A stretch of 64,000 nt of DNA from Candidatus Poribacteria bacterium (GTDB lineage Bacteria > Poribacteria > WGA-4E > WGA-3G), in NCBI GenBank assembly GCA_026710795.1, contig JAPOQK010000106.1, forward strand, positions 1-64,000, written 5' to 3'. The translations under genes were made by a program, and so were the position numbers. Each line of letters starts with the position of its first letter. The first letter of the stretch is position 1. Positions 17,376 to 26,294 of the stretch are shown here, in pieces. The notes below the pieces were generated by a model that was not told the origin of the DNA, did no database searches, and was given only the letters and a program-made list of their open reading frames with translations.

Positions 17376-18200
17376 TTACCTCCTGGTTTTAATGTTTCCC
17401 CAGAGTACAGGGAGTTTTTCTTCGGGTTCAACTGCTTGAGCACCTACAGTCTCAAGATAGTAGTTTAAAATAATCTCTGCAATGACTTCACCTTTTGGAT
17501 CATCTTGATTTGCAGTTTGATAGACTTGTATGAGTCGCGCACCTGTTTCTGTGTGTCTAATAATACATGGATCACACCGAGTGGCACCATCTGCTTTTCC
17601 GGTGTTCGTTGCAAATGCAATTTCTAATTCCCAACCGTTTGCGATTTGATCAATGTGGAAAGGACGATCACATGCATAATCCTTAAGTGTAGGTGTTAGT
17701 TTTTCGCCTTCAGGTGTAACCTTCATAGGAGTGTCATCATCCCATTGAAGAATTCCTGGGATATCCATCATATTTTGCAGTCCACCTTCAGCATTTCGGT
17801 TACCCAACCCCCAAAAAAAGTAATCAGCACTATTTGAGAAAGTATTACCTGCATCAAGGAATTCTTCTGCAATAGAACCTTCCGGTTTAGCATTGCCTAC
17901 CGGATAGATCTCTGGAGGAATATCACCGAATAGGACAATAAGATGTTGTCCTTTTTTTACGGTGTGTTTCTCAGTCCATTCAGCAAGTGCATTTGCAGGA
18001 TCATTGACTACATTACCAATTCCTTTTGCTCCTTCAATCATATCAATTAGGATATCAGCTTCTGCTTGAGCGGCTGGTTGTCCAATCCATTGAGTCGTCT
18101 GTGTATAAACAAAAACATCTACCTGTGCATCAGCTTCAGACATACAAAGTATTAACGAAGCAACGCACAAAACGCAAACAAAAATAAAAACTATCCTCAT
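17376..18200 (-). CDS. Secreted protein of unknown function, paralog with degenerate C-terminal motif
   Basis: 274 aa, paralog of 16564-17370 (shared FVYTQTTQWIGQPAA, LIVLFGDIPPEIYPVGNAKP, WGLGNRNAEGGLQNMMDIPG and DRPFHIDQIANGWELEIA). Signal peptide about residues 1-25 (ending SEADA). The terminal segment AVEPEEKLPVLWGNIKTRR keeps the V-E-P, K-L, W-G and I-K positions of the shared motif but lacks the Thr-Thr. The gene leads the operon; a promoter-like sequence lies 350 bp upstream at 18548-18576. The protein is presumably exported; function unknown. Confidence 0.72.
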   Translation of the reverse strand: MRIVFIFVCVLCVASLILCMSEADAQVDVFVYTQTTQWIGQPAAQAEADILIDMIEGAKGIGNVVNDPANALAEWTEKHTVKKGQHLIVLFGDIPPEIYPVGNAKPEGSIAEEFLDAGNTFSNSADYFFWGLGNRNAEGGLQNMMDIPGILQWDDDTPMKVTPEGEKLTPTLKDYACDRPFHIDQIANGWELEIAFATNTGKADGATRCDPCIIRHTETGARLIQVYQTANQDDPKGEVIAEIILNYYLETVGAQAVEPEEKLPVLWGNIKTRR

Positions 18201-18418
18201 TATTCTTCAAATTCTCCTAAAGTAAGTTAATAAAATAAAATAAATATCATACGCGTAATCACTGCAACTTAGAAAAAACTGCGATGACATATAAAGGTCA
18301 GTACTTCTTGTCAACACTGATCTGTAATTGTTGCTTGTTAAATAGGTAATTTAATATAAGGATTATTATTAACAGCTGATGTTAATATATCTAAGAACTA
18401 TGGATATAGGAGGGTAGT

Positions 18419-18523
18419 ATGAAAAACAATATTGAAAACTATACATTAATATATCATTATTGCTATATACACTTTCCTCCGTATTTCAGTTCTGTGTTCT
18501 TCACCATTTCTGTATCTTTGTGA
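18419..18523 (+). CDS. Possible 34-aa small ORF with strong ribosome binding site
   Basis: AGGAGGG (18408-18414) sits 4 nt before an ATG that opens a 34-codon frame starting MKNNIENYTLIYHYC. It is aromatic and hydrophobic (Tyr, Phe, Ile) and could be a small membrane peptide. No promoter of quality was found upstream and no homology is known to me, so it may be chance within the 800-bp intergenic region 18201-19000. Confidence 0.25.
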   Translation: MKNNIENYTLIYHYCYIHFPPYFSSVFFTISVSL

Positions 18524-18547
18524 ATATCATATTTACCCACTCATACC

Positions 18548-18576
18548 ATCATACAAAATTGTCAAAAAAATGTCAA
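18548..18576 (-). promoter_or_regulatory. Promoter-like sequence upstream of the unknown secreted pair
   Basis: On the minus strand TTGACA (18576-18571), 17 nt, TATGAT (18553-18548). The nearest minus-strand gene starts at 18200, giving a leader of about 340 nt if real. The spacer is T-rich and itself contains a second TTGACA-like sequence. Confidence 0.45.
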
Positions 18577-18786
18577 AATATTTTTCTCTTAGATTGTAAA
18601 GAGTAATACCTTCTTTTACTCCAGATTACATTTACCGTTGTGTCAGTTCAATCCACAACCATAGTTGTTTAGAAAGAATCACAACGTATCAGATCACTAA
18701 CACTACTTAAAATACTTATACCAATTCTAATATTTATTGTCCCATTACTGGATTCAACCATTGTTATTGATTGGAAATCTTTCTTC

Positions 18787-18865
18787 TGTAGGATCGACCC
18801 GGTGAATGCCTAAATGGCATTCATACCGTTGATTTACCGGTCGCGACCAGGAGGTCGCTCCTACA
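18787..18865. repeat. 79-bp palindromic element with 13-bp terminal inverted repeats
   Basis: TGTAGGATCGACC at the left end and GGTCGCTCCTACA at the right end pair with one mismatch. The interior hairpin GAATGCC/GGCATTC (18804-18822) is followed by CATACCGTTGATTT, as in the copy at 12.1 kb but with one compensated base pair. This is the most compact complete copy in the window. The rest of 18201-19000 is AT-rich and holds nothing else I can support beyond the small ORF and promoter-like site listed. Confidence 0.75.
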
Positions 18866-19000
18866 AGTAGTTCTCAGCAAATGGCACTTTATTTATTAGA
18901 AATGGTATTACTAAAAGAATAATAAATAAAGGAACCAAATCTCATACATCAAGACAGGTTACAGATAGTATAAAATAGAAATTGGAAGGATATCAGCTGA

Positions 19001-19969
19001 TTACTCGGTAGGTTCTGAGGTTAATGAAAGGAACAGTTCCTCTAAACGTATCTCATCAGTGCGCAACTCATGTATATCCCATCCAGAATCGACAACAGTT
19101 TTAGCCACTTCTGGACGAACATCTTTATCGATTTCATATTGAACATAATATGCATTACTATCATGTTCATCGGATTGTTCTATACTAAGAACGTGAGGTA
19201 TATTGATAAGAGTATCAATTATTATATCAGGTTCTCCACCAGATAACTCAAGCGTTAGTGTTTTGTGGTTAGCATCAATACGGTCATCATTATGTGTAAG
19301 ACTTGATACAGTGCTACCGTTGGACAATGAGACATCGCCAGTGATTTTACCATTACTGATAATGAGTAGTCTTTCACAAGTCATTCTTGCTTCGGGAAGG
19401 ATATGTGTGCTGAAGAGTATCGTTCGCTCTTTACCAAGTGATTTTATCAACTCTCGTATTTCAACGATCTGTCGTGGGTCTAAACCTGATGTGGGTTCAT
19501 CAAGGATTAAAACTTCCGGATCGTGTATGAGTGCTTGTGCTAAACCTACACGTTGCCTGAACCCGCGTGATAGTTGTCCAATAATCTGATTCCTTCGTTC
19601 AGATAAACCACACGACTCAATAGCAATATTCAATTTTTCATTAATTTGCTTCCGTGAAACACTTCGAATTTTTGCCATATAAGTAAGGTATTTGCTAACT
19701 GTCATTTCATTGTAAAGAGGGATGTTTTCTGGGAGATAACCGATCCGTTTTCGTACTTCGCGCGATTCTTTGAATACATCATACCCCGCAACGGTTGCTT
19801 TTCCTTTACTTGCAGGCATAAAACATGTCAAAATCCGCATCGTCGTAGTTTTACCAGCACCATTTGGACCGAGAAAACCAACGATTTGCCCTTTGTCTAC
19901 GCTAAAGGATATTTCTTTGAGTGCTTGAAATGGACCGTAGTTTTTTGATAGATTATTGACTTCAATCAT
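19001..19969 (-). CDS. ABC transporter ATP-binding protein (GldA/ABC-2 type)
   Basis: 322 aa. The N-terminal ATPase is complete: Walker A GPNGAGKT (residues 34-41), signature LSRGFRQRVGLAQAL, Walker B VLILDEPTSGLDP, switch His in LFSTHILPEA. A C-terminal extension of about 100 residues is typical of the GldA-like exporters of gliding or copper/NosF-like systems. No ABC-2 permease gene is present next to it on this strand, so the membrane partner must be elsewhere. It follows the metallophosphoesterase gene by 55 bp. Exported substrate unknown. Confidence 0.85.
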   Translation of the reverse strand: MIEVNNLSKNYGPFQALKEISFSVDKGQIVGFLGPNGAGKTTTMRILTCFMPASKGKATVAGYDVFKESREVRKRIGYLPENIPLYNEMTVSKYLTYMAKIRSVSRKQINEKLNIAIESCGLSERRNQIIGQLSRGFRQRVGLAQALIHDPEVLILDEPTSGLDPRQIVEIRELIKSLGKERTILFSTHILPEARMTCERLLIISNGKITGDVSLSNGSTVSSLTHNDDRIDANHKTLTLELSGGEPDIIIDTLINIPHVLSIEQSDEHDSNAYYVQYEIDKDVRPEVAKTVVDSGWDIHELRTDEIRLEELFLSLTSEPTE

Positions 19970-20024
19970 ATTGGTTATCTACAATCAGATGAAAGGGAAC
20001 AAATAATTGTATAAGGTTATACAA

Positions 20025-20918
20025 TTAATCAACATGGTCTTCGCTTGTACGAGTGATCGTAAATTCTTGATCTCTGGGACGACCAGATAGATATAGATTA
20101 TTATCTTGATTGACGGCTTCCGATTCTGCAAAGACATCGGGTAGGTCTACGCGGATTGACTTAACTTCAATCCTATCTGGATATACAAATACTTGTCGCC
20201 ACATCATCGGGTAGCATATAATACCAGATGTGACAATACACAACATACCTTGCTCTCTAAATACACGGTTTAGATGTAAATGTCCACAGAAGAATCCCAA
20301 AATCTGTTTTTCAAAAGGGGCGACGACTTCTATTATTTCAGCCGAGTTTGCAATCCTTGAACCAATTCCTTGAAATTCCACACTTGGAAAAGGGAGTTGG
20401 TGGGAAAAAATGAGGATTTCTTCACCGTAATCTGCGGCTTTTTTCATTTCACGTTCTACCCAAGCAAGTTGGTTTGTGCTAACATACCCATGCGTCAAGT
20501 CTTTGGGAACTTCTTGTGAATCAAGCAGAATAAACCTGATGTTCTCTTTTACAAAACATGTTGATCCCATTCCGTTAATGCCAAATCTTTCCAAATACGA
20601 AGTTTTAGATCCAGTTTCAGGGTCAAGATCATGGTTGCCGGGGATATAGTAACAGGGCATATTCATACTTTCACCAAGTATTTGAACAGTATGTAATGCT
20701 GTTTCATATTCCTCAACCGACATATCAAAACTATTTCCTCCGCTTACAATATCTCCACCATGAATAACGAATTCGGGTTCAAAAGCGTTAAGTTGTTCGA
20801 TTAACTTCTCATAAAGCGCAACACTGTTTTTTTGCTGTTGCAACCCACCAGCGTAGTTTTGCGTGGCATTAGGATATAGATGTGTGTCTGTAAAAAATGC
20901 GAATTTGAAAGGTGTCAT
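20025..20918 (-). CDS. Calcineurin-like metallophosphoesterase
   Basis: 297 aa. All five dimetal motifs are visible: D11-T-H13, HGGDIVSGG, PGNHDLDPET, IFSHQLPFP and FFCGHLHLNRV. Such enzymes hydrolyse phosphomonoesters, phosphodiesters or nucleotides; the sequence is closest in style to the Icc/cyclic-nucleotide phosphodiesterase branch, but the substrate cannot be read from sequence. No signal peptide, so cytosolic. Its ATG overlaps the stop of the methyltransferase by 4 bp (ATGA), part of a sulfatase-methyltransferase-phosphoesterase cluster. Confidence 0.85.
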   Translation of the reverse strand: MTPFKFAFFTDTHLYPNATQNYAGGLQQQKNSVALYEKLIEQLNAFEPEFVIHGGDIVSGGNSFDMSVEEYETALHTVQILGESMNMPCYYIPGNHDLDPETGSKTSYLERFGINGMGSTCFVKENIRFILLDSQEVPKDLTHGYVSTNQLAWVEREMKKAADYGEEILIFSHQLPFPSVEFQGIGSRIANSAEIIEVVAPFEKQILGFFCGHLHLNRVFREQGMLCIVTSGIICYPMMWRQVFVYPDRIEVKSIRVDLPDVFAESEAVNQDNNLYLSGRPRDQEFTITRTSEDHVD

Positions 20919-21673
20919 GACATAACTCGTTTTCTTAGAATCGCAATGTAAGTTGGTTTGTCTGAATCAATGTAGCGTTCAATTATCCAACCTGTTCCAA
21001 CAAGTATATCTTCCAGTTCCGACTTTGAAACGAATAGATAATCAAACCAAGGAGTAGCATATATTTTGTAGCGTATCCGCAATCTCAGTTGTCCACTCAT
21101 TCTACCGCGCTCACGATTATATTGATGATATGCAAGATGAATAGGATTTTCAGTTCGGTATGGATCCATCGTCTCAGCGATAATTATACCATCATTTGGT
21201 GTCATAGAAGAAAACCGTCTCAATAACCATTTTGCCCTCTTATAACTGCCAACAAGACCAAAATTGTGTCCCATCATAATGATAGTGTTGAAAACACCGA
21301 ATTTTGAATTAAGCTTCGTAATTGGAACAGCCGAAGTGTTTTTAAGTTTCCTTTGTTTGCAAACTTGTATGGCTAATGGTGAATTATCTATTCCCAAAAC
21401 CTCATGTCCCTGTTGCTGCAAATAGAGAGAATGTCGTCCTGCTCCACAACCGATATCTAAAACCCGTCCACATGCATGTTTTATAGCAGCTTTTTGGTGG
21501 TCTTCCCAATCAGAGAATTCAGCAAAATAGGTGGTTGGTCCCATCCGACTTGTGTCAAAATAACCGTCTTCTCTTTCTACGATTTCAACATTATCAACAC
21601 CATTATAAAAATCATATAGCAGGTGTCCATAAGCATCCTGCCTGTCGGATAACACACCACTACCCTTTGACAT
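20915..21673 (-). CDS. Class I SAM-dependent methyltransferase
   Basis: 252 aa. SAM motif I is GRVLDIGCGAGRHSLYL (about residues 70-86), followed by the acidic end of beta-2 in EVLGIDNSPLAI. A post-motif segment FNTIIMMGHNFGLVG corresponds to motif II. The acceptor is unknown. The start overlaps the end of the sulfatase by 14 bp and the stop overlaps the phosphoesterase start by 4 bp, so the three are translationally coupled. Confidence 0.82.
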   Translation of the reverse strand: MSKGSGVLSDRQDAYGHLLYDFYNGVDNVEIVEREDGYFDTSRMGPTTYFAEFSDWEDHQKAAIKHACGRVLDIGCGAGRHSLYLQQQGHEVLGIDNSPLAIQVCKQRKLKNTSAVPITKLNSKFGVFNTIIMMGHNFGLVGSYKRAKWLLRRFSSMTPNDGIIIAETMDPYRTENPIHLAYHQYNRERGRMSGQLRLRIRYKIYATPWFDYLFVSKSELEDILVGTGWIIERYIDSDKPTYIAILRKRVMS

Positions 21674-23018
21674 AACCTGTGGTTCCGTTGCGTTCTTCTT
21701 TATGTGCTTCCCAGTAATTTTCTATACCTTGTCGCCATGTTTGTGTCACTTCTGTCAGTTCAGCGGTGATTTCAGGATGTTCATCCTTCAAATTTGTCGT
21801 TTCACCCATATCGGTTTCAAGGTTTGCAAGGTGAACATCGTCTTCGGGTGGTGCACCTTCAACTAATCGACCATTAAGTACTAATTTCCATTTGTCTCGA
21901 CGCATTGCAGTCTGGTTTCCCATCTCCCAAAAAATATCAGTGTGCGGAGAGAATTGACCATCACATACCATCGGTATTAAGTCTTTCCCATCAAGTTCAT
22001 ATTTGGAGAGATCTCCATCAGCGGCGGATAGAAAAGTCGGAAACACATCCATTGCTGCACCCATTAGTTTTGATTGACTTAATACGTTTCCGGGAGGAAT
22101 TTCTTTAGGCCATTTCATAATCCCTGGTGAGCGGATACCACCTTCATAGAGGCTGAATTTATGTCCTTTAAGTTTGCCTGCACTTCCACCATAATATGGG
22201 TCTTGTGTACCATCTAACCAATTTCGTGTTTCGCGCGATGGTCCGTTGTCACTCTGGAAATAGGAGAAGGTATTTTCAGCAACACCAAGTCGTTCAAGTT
22301 CAGCGAAAATCTCACCAACGCTATCATCAACTGCACTTAACATTGCTGCCATAATCTGTCTGTCCCAAGGTAGATTGGGAAACCTATCAACATATTCCTG
22401 GGGTGCATGCATTGGGTAGTGTGGGGCATTGTAAGGTACATACAGGAAAAACGGCTTATTTTGCTCAACTGCATTTCGAATATATCTCACTGCATATTCA
22501 GTTATCAACTCAGTAAAGTATTCACCGTTTCTGTATATTTCCTCTCCGTTTTCCCATAGGTCATGCGTTTGGTCAAAATCGGGTCGTCCCAATGCCCAAT
22601 AAAAGATATGTGAATAAAAATCGATGCAACCCGCTAAAAATCCAAACCAATCGTCAAACCCATGATCTTCTGGACGTGAACCTTCTGCAAGTCCAAGATG
22701 CCATTTTCCGGACATTGCAGTATAATAACCGAGTTCCTTAAGTGCTGTCGCCAGTGTAGGTACGGAAGGTGGCAACCCCGTTGCTGTTCGGTGTCCTGCT
22801 AAGATAGAACGAACACCTGCATGGCACGGATACCGTCCGGTTAATAACGCAGCACGAGATGGTGAACAGACAGGTGAATTGGAGTACCAATCTGTAAAAC
22901 GGATACCTTCAGAAGCCATTCTATCCAGATGCGGTGTTCTGAAATCTGTAGCACCCATACAGGAAAGGTCACCGTAGCCTTGATCGTCTGTCAAAAAAAT
23001 AATAAAATTGGGTTGCAT
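21660..23018 (-). CDS. Formylglycine-dependent sulfatase (arylsulfatase family)
   Basis: 452 aa. The sulfatase signature C-x-P-S-R is present at C51 (VCSPSRAALLTGRYP), so the cysteine should be converted to formylglycine. Metal ligands D11 and D12 (FLTDDQGYGD) and the later SDNGPSRETRNW are intact. It hydrolyses sulfate esters, possibly of sulfated polysaccharides. No signal peptide is visible, unusual for secreted sulfatases but common in this group. No dedicated anSME or active FGE gene is nearby. First gene of a coupled cluster with the methyltransferase and the phosphoesterase. Confidence 0.9.
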   Translation of the reverse strand: MQPNFIIFLTDDQGYGDLSCMGATDFRTPHLDRMASEGIRFTDWYSNSPVCSPSRAALLTGRYPCHAGVRSILAGHRTATGLPPSVPTLATALKELGYYTAMSGKWHLGLAEGSRPEDHGFDDWFGFLAGCIDFYSHIFYWALGRPDFDQTHDLWENGEEIYRNGEYFTELITEYAVRYIRNAVEQNKPFFLYVPYNAPHYPMHAPQEYVDRFPNLPWDRQIMAAMLSAVDDSVGEIFAELERLGVAENTFSYFQSDNGPSRETRNWLDGTQDPYYGGSAGKLKGHKFSLYEGGIRSPGIMKWPKEIPPGNVLSQSKLMGAAMDVFPTFLSAADGDLSKYELDGKDLIPMVCDGQFSPHTDIFWEMGNQTAMRRDKWKLVLNGRLVEGAPPEDDVHLANLETDMGETTNLKDEHPEITAELTEVTQTWRQGIENYWEAHKEERNGTTGYVKG

Positions 23019-23081
23019 TCGGTCTCCTTGATATCTTGTAATGTTTTCTTAACTCTATTTACTGCACACTGGAGAGTGATT

Positions 23082-24620
23082 TTATTTTTTCCAAAAGCTC
23101 CGATCTAAACTCCGATATTGTATTGCTTCAGAGACGTGTACCGCATCTATACTTGGGTTCTCGTCAAGGTCTGCAATTGTGCGCGATACTTTCAAAATAC
23201 GGTCATACGCTCTTGCACTCAAACCTAACTGATTGATAGCGATACGCAACAAGTCTTGTGCCTGTGATTCAATCTTACAATATTCACGGATCTGCTTGGA
23301 TTCCATATTAGCATTAGCATGTATAGATGTTCCATCAAAACGTTGATGTTGCAAACGACGTGCAGCTTCCACACGTTTACGAACAATAGGTGACGCTTCT
23401 CCTGTCACCTCTGCTGAAAGTTCAGCATATTTCACTGCTGGTACTTCAACTTGGATATCAATCCTATCTAACAGCGGACCAGATATACGTGAAACATACG
23501 TCTGTATCTGTTTGTGTGTGCATTTACACTCTCGATTTGGATCGCTAAAGAAACCACAAGGACAAGGGTTCATCGCTGCAACTAACATGAAATTTGCAGG
23601 ATATGTGAGTGATGCAGCAGCCCTTGAAATTGTCACATGTCCATCTTCTAACGGTTGTCGCATGACTTCAAGCACGTTCCTACGAAATTCTGGAAGTTCA
23701 TCAAGAAAGAGAACACCGTTATGTGAAAGACTTACCTCTCCCGGACGAGGAACATTCCCTCCACCGATCAATCCAGCATCAGAAATCGTGTGGTGTGGTG
23801 AACGAAATGGTCGAGTTGTAACTAACGGAGTATCACTCGGTAGAACACCGATTATACTTTGAATTTTCGTAGTTTCCAAAGATTCATCCGTGGATAACTT
23901 CGGTAGGATTGAAGGAATCCGTTTAGCAATCATCGTTTTACCGGACCCAGGGGGTCCGATCATAATTATATTGTGTCCTCCCGCAGCTGCTACCTCAACT
24001 GCACGTTTCACATGTTCCTGTCCTTTAACATCAATTAAGTCAAGATATGTTTGTGTATCTTCTGAATTTACTGCATTACTTAGAGTGTATGTTTCTGGTG
24101 ATATTTCTTTTGCAGAGTTTAGAAAGGCAGCAGCATCAGTTAGACTTTCAACAGGGAAAACACTCAAGTCATCAACAATTGCTGCTTCCTTCGCATTTGC
24201 TGCTGGTAGAATCAAGTTCTTTATACCATTCTGTTTTGCTGCTATTGCGATTGGAAGTCCTCCCTGTATACTCCGAATGGTACCATCAAGAGCGAGTTCA
24301 CCCAAAACCATAGTGCTTTCAAGATTAGCTAAATCCACTTGATTCGTGGCTGCCATAACGCCGATTGCAATAGGGAGATCAAATGCAGAACCTGTTTTTC
24401 GAATATCAGCCGGAGCTAAATTGGCAGTAATTCTGCTGGGTGGAAAGTAAAACCCAGAGTTTTTTATTGCAGCTATAACCCTATCTCTGCTCTCTTTGAT
24501 AGCACTGTCCGGTAAACCGACTGTGCTGAATGCTGGTAAACCATCTGATACATCCACCTCTACCTTGACAACATAAGCATCAATACCTAACACCGCGCTA
24601 CTGAGAACAGTTGCAAGCAT
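23082..24620 (-). CDS. comM: ComM/YifB-family AAA+ helicase-like ATPase
   Basis: 512 aa. The N-terminal Lon-like fold (YVVKVEVDVSDGLPAFSTVG, NLAPADIRKTGSAFDLPIA) is followed by an Mg-chelatase-like AAA+ core: Walker A GPPGSGKTMIAKRIP, Walker B FLDELPEF, zinc-type cysteines in NPCPCGFFSDPNRECKC, and the C-terminal helix RAYDRILKVSRTIADL. ComM is a hexameric DNA helicase that promotes branch migration of recombination intermediates in natural transformation. Length and order match the family. It stands alone between the sulfatase cluster and the K+ channel. Confidence 0.92.
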   Translation of the reverse strand: MLATVLSSAVLGIDAYVVKVEVDVSDGLPAFSTVGLPDSAIKESRDRVIAAIKNSGFYFPPSRITANLAPADIRKTGSAFDLPIAIGVMAATNQVDLANLESTMVLGELALDGTIRSIQGGLPIAIAAKQNGIKNLILPAANAKEAAIVDDLSVFPVESLTDAAAFLNSAKEISPETYTLSNAVNSEDTQTYLDLIDVKGQEHVKRAVEVAAAGGHNIIMIGPPGSGKTMIAKRIPSILPKLSTDESLETTKIQSIIGVLPSDTPLVTTRPFRSPHHTISDAGLIGGGNVPRPGEVSLSHNGVLFLDELPEFRRNVLEVMRQPLEDGHVTISRAAASLTYPANFMLVAAMNPCPCGFFSDPNRECKCTHKQIQTYVSRISGPLLDRIDIQVEVPAVKYAELSAEVTGEASPIVRKRVEAARRLQHQRFDGTSIHANANMESKQIREYCKIESQAQDLLRIAINQLGLSARAYDRILKVSRTIADLDENPSIDAVHVSEAIQYRSLDRSFWKK

Positions 24621-24720
24621 TTATATTCTATCCTAGTTCTCTCCCCAGTTTCCACTCTATGAATCATATCAGAAAAGATATGACATTTTATATGTTATTA
24701 AATATAGAAAGTAAATCTTT

Positions 24721-25740
24721 TTATCGTGTATCTTCGGTGAGTTTATGAAGCAATTGCAGTTGCTTTGGATCGGATATTACGAACAATGCATCCTCAGCCT
24801 CTATTCTCCAATTTCCATCAGGATTGTAGATATATTCACCATCTTTACTTCGGATTGCGATAACAACCAATCCTGTTTCTTCTTTGATACGGGCATCTTC
24901 TATGGTAATCCCATCAAGTAAAGAATCTGGTTGTATAATAGATTCTGCAAAACGTGTTGTTTTTCTATTAACCTGCATCTTGGCAAAAAAGTCTATTAGA
25001 TGAGGTTCAAGTATGCCTGAGGCAAGTCTAATTCCACCGATATGGTCTGGTAAAACGACTTCGTCTGCACCTGCAGTCTCTAATTTTGCTAAGGAGTTAT
25101 TCTCTACTGCTTTGGAAGCGACACGTAGACTTGGATTGAGTTTTTTTGCTGAAATGACAACAAACAGGTTATCTTGGTCACGACTAAGGCATGCCACAAG
25201 ACCTTTAGCACGTTCCACACCAGCGCGTAGAAGCATATCGTCATCAGTAGCATCTCCGTGAAGGTATAATAAATTATGGGTTTCCGCGATGTGTTCTAAA
25301 CGATCCTCATCCAATTCAATACAAACGAAATGGGCATCTGCTTTCAACATCTCTTCAACTACATGTATACCAGTGTCACCGATTCCACAGACTATATAAT
25401 GATTTGATAATTTTTCTACATCTCTTGCCATTTTTCTATGTTTGAAAAAACTCAGTAATTGTCCTTCAAGTAGGTAGGTTGTTGCTAAGGTAATGCTATA
25501 GAAAAAAACACCAATACCTCCGAAGATTAAAAACAGCGTGAATACTTGTCCTGGAAAACTTATATCCATATCGTCATAGCCGACTGTAGTCACCGTTATT
25601 ACGGTCAGCCATACGGAGTCGAAAATACCCCAATCGCGATGTGGATTATCTTTTTCAAGAATTGAAAAACCGATTGTTCCTATGGTAAGAAGACCTAACA
25701 ATAGACAAACGGCAATAATAATCTTACGTTGGTAAAACAT
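24721..25740 (-). CDS. Two-TM potassium channel with RCK (TrkA-N/TrkA-C) domains
   Basis: 339 aa. Two membrane helices flank a pore loop with the K+ filter TVGYDD (residues 52-57). The cytoplasmic part starts with a Rossmann RCK domain (HYIVCGIGDTGIHVVEEML) that could bind NAD(H) or nucleotides, followed by a TrkA-C domain ending near the stop. Architecture as in MthK/KtrA-gated channels, usually tetrameric. The ATG at 25740 is preceded by a GGAGGATA sequence. No partner gene is near. Confidence 0.9.
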   Translation of the reverse strand: MFYQRKIIIAVCLLLGLLTIGTIGFSILEKDNPHRDWGIFDSVWLTVITVTTVGYDDMDISFPGQVFTLFLIFGGIGVFFYSITLATTYLLEGQLLSFFKHRKMARDVEKLSNHYIVCGIGDTGIHVVEEMLKADAHFVCIELDEDRLEHIAETHNLLYLHGDATDDDMLLRAGVERAKGLVACLSRDQDNLFVVISAKKLNPSLRVASKAVENNSLAKLETAGADEVVLPDHIGGIRLASGILEPHLIDFFAKMQVNRKTTRFAESIIQPDSLLDGITIEDARIKEETGLVVIAIRSKDGEYIYNPDGNWRIEAEDALFVISDPKQLQLLHKLTEDTR

Positions 25741-25819
25741 TATCCTCCGTTCTTATGTGTCTTACAAGAAAATATCATAGACATCGGTTAGAAATGGCAG
25801 ATCTATCAGGAATTGCTGC

Positions 25820-26212
25820 TTATTCTTCGTTTGTTGTTTCTTCTAACTCAGGTGTTCTGTTATCCTCATTTGATACATCATCTTCACGTTCTTCTTCTGG
25901 TGCTGCTAAGTCTTGTTCTGGGGAATCCTTTTGACTATTGACAGCACGGACATATCCCATTCTCAAATCATACAGAGAATTTGCCAAAAAATTTGATTCC
26001 GGTGCTGATAAGTTGCCTTTAGTTTTTTCTTCAAGCATTTCTATGGTATCAATCATTCGTTTTGCTAATCCGAGATTGATAATAACGTTGTCAGTTTCAG
26101 GGTCCTTAAATCCTTGAAGATATAGATGAGTTGTTGTAACAAGATCCGTAATAAAAGAAATAAAATCTACAGATGGGAGTTGTGTTTCCTCTTGAGTTGT
26201 GTTATCTTCCAT
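25820..26212 (-). CDS. DUF1844 protein
   Basis: 130 aa. The central segment matches DUF1844: FISFITDLVTTTHLYLQGF, then NLGLAKRMIDTIEMLEEKTK, GNLSAPESNFLANSLYDLRM. The last 40 residues are acidic and Glu-rich (EEEREDDVSNEDNRTPELEE), a frequent tail in this family. Function is unknown in the family; cytosolic. An AGGAGA-like sequence lies about 8 nt before the ATG. Confidence 0.8.
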   Translation of the reverse strand: MEDNTTQEETQLPSVDFISFITDLVTTTHLYLQGFKDPETDNVIINLGLAKRMIDTIEMLEEKTKGNLSAPESNFLANSLYDLRMGYVRAVNSQKDSPEQDLAAPEEEREDDVSNEDNRTPELEETTNEE

Positions 26213-26294
26213 TTAACTTCTCCTGATCTGACATAAATACTTCAATGAGAATGTATCGTTAGGGCATTAATATATTGTTTATGGATTAGTGATA

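Noticed and set aside
21905-22108. Plus-strand frame within the sulfatase gene
   Set aside because: Antisense shadow of a conserved gene.
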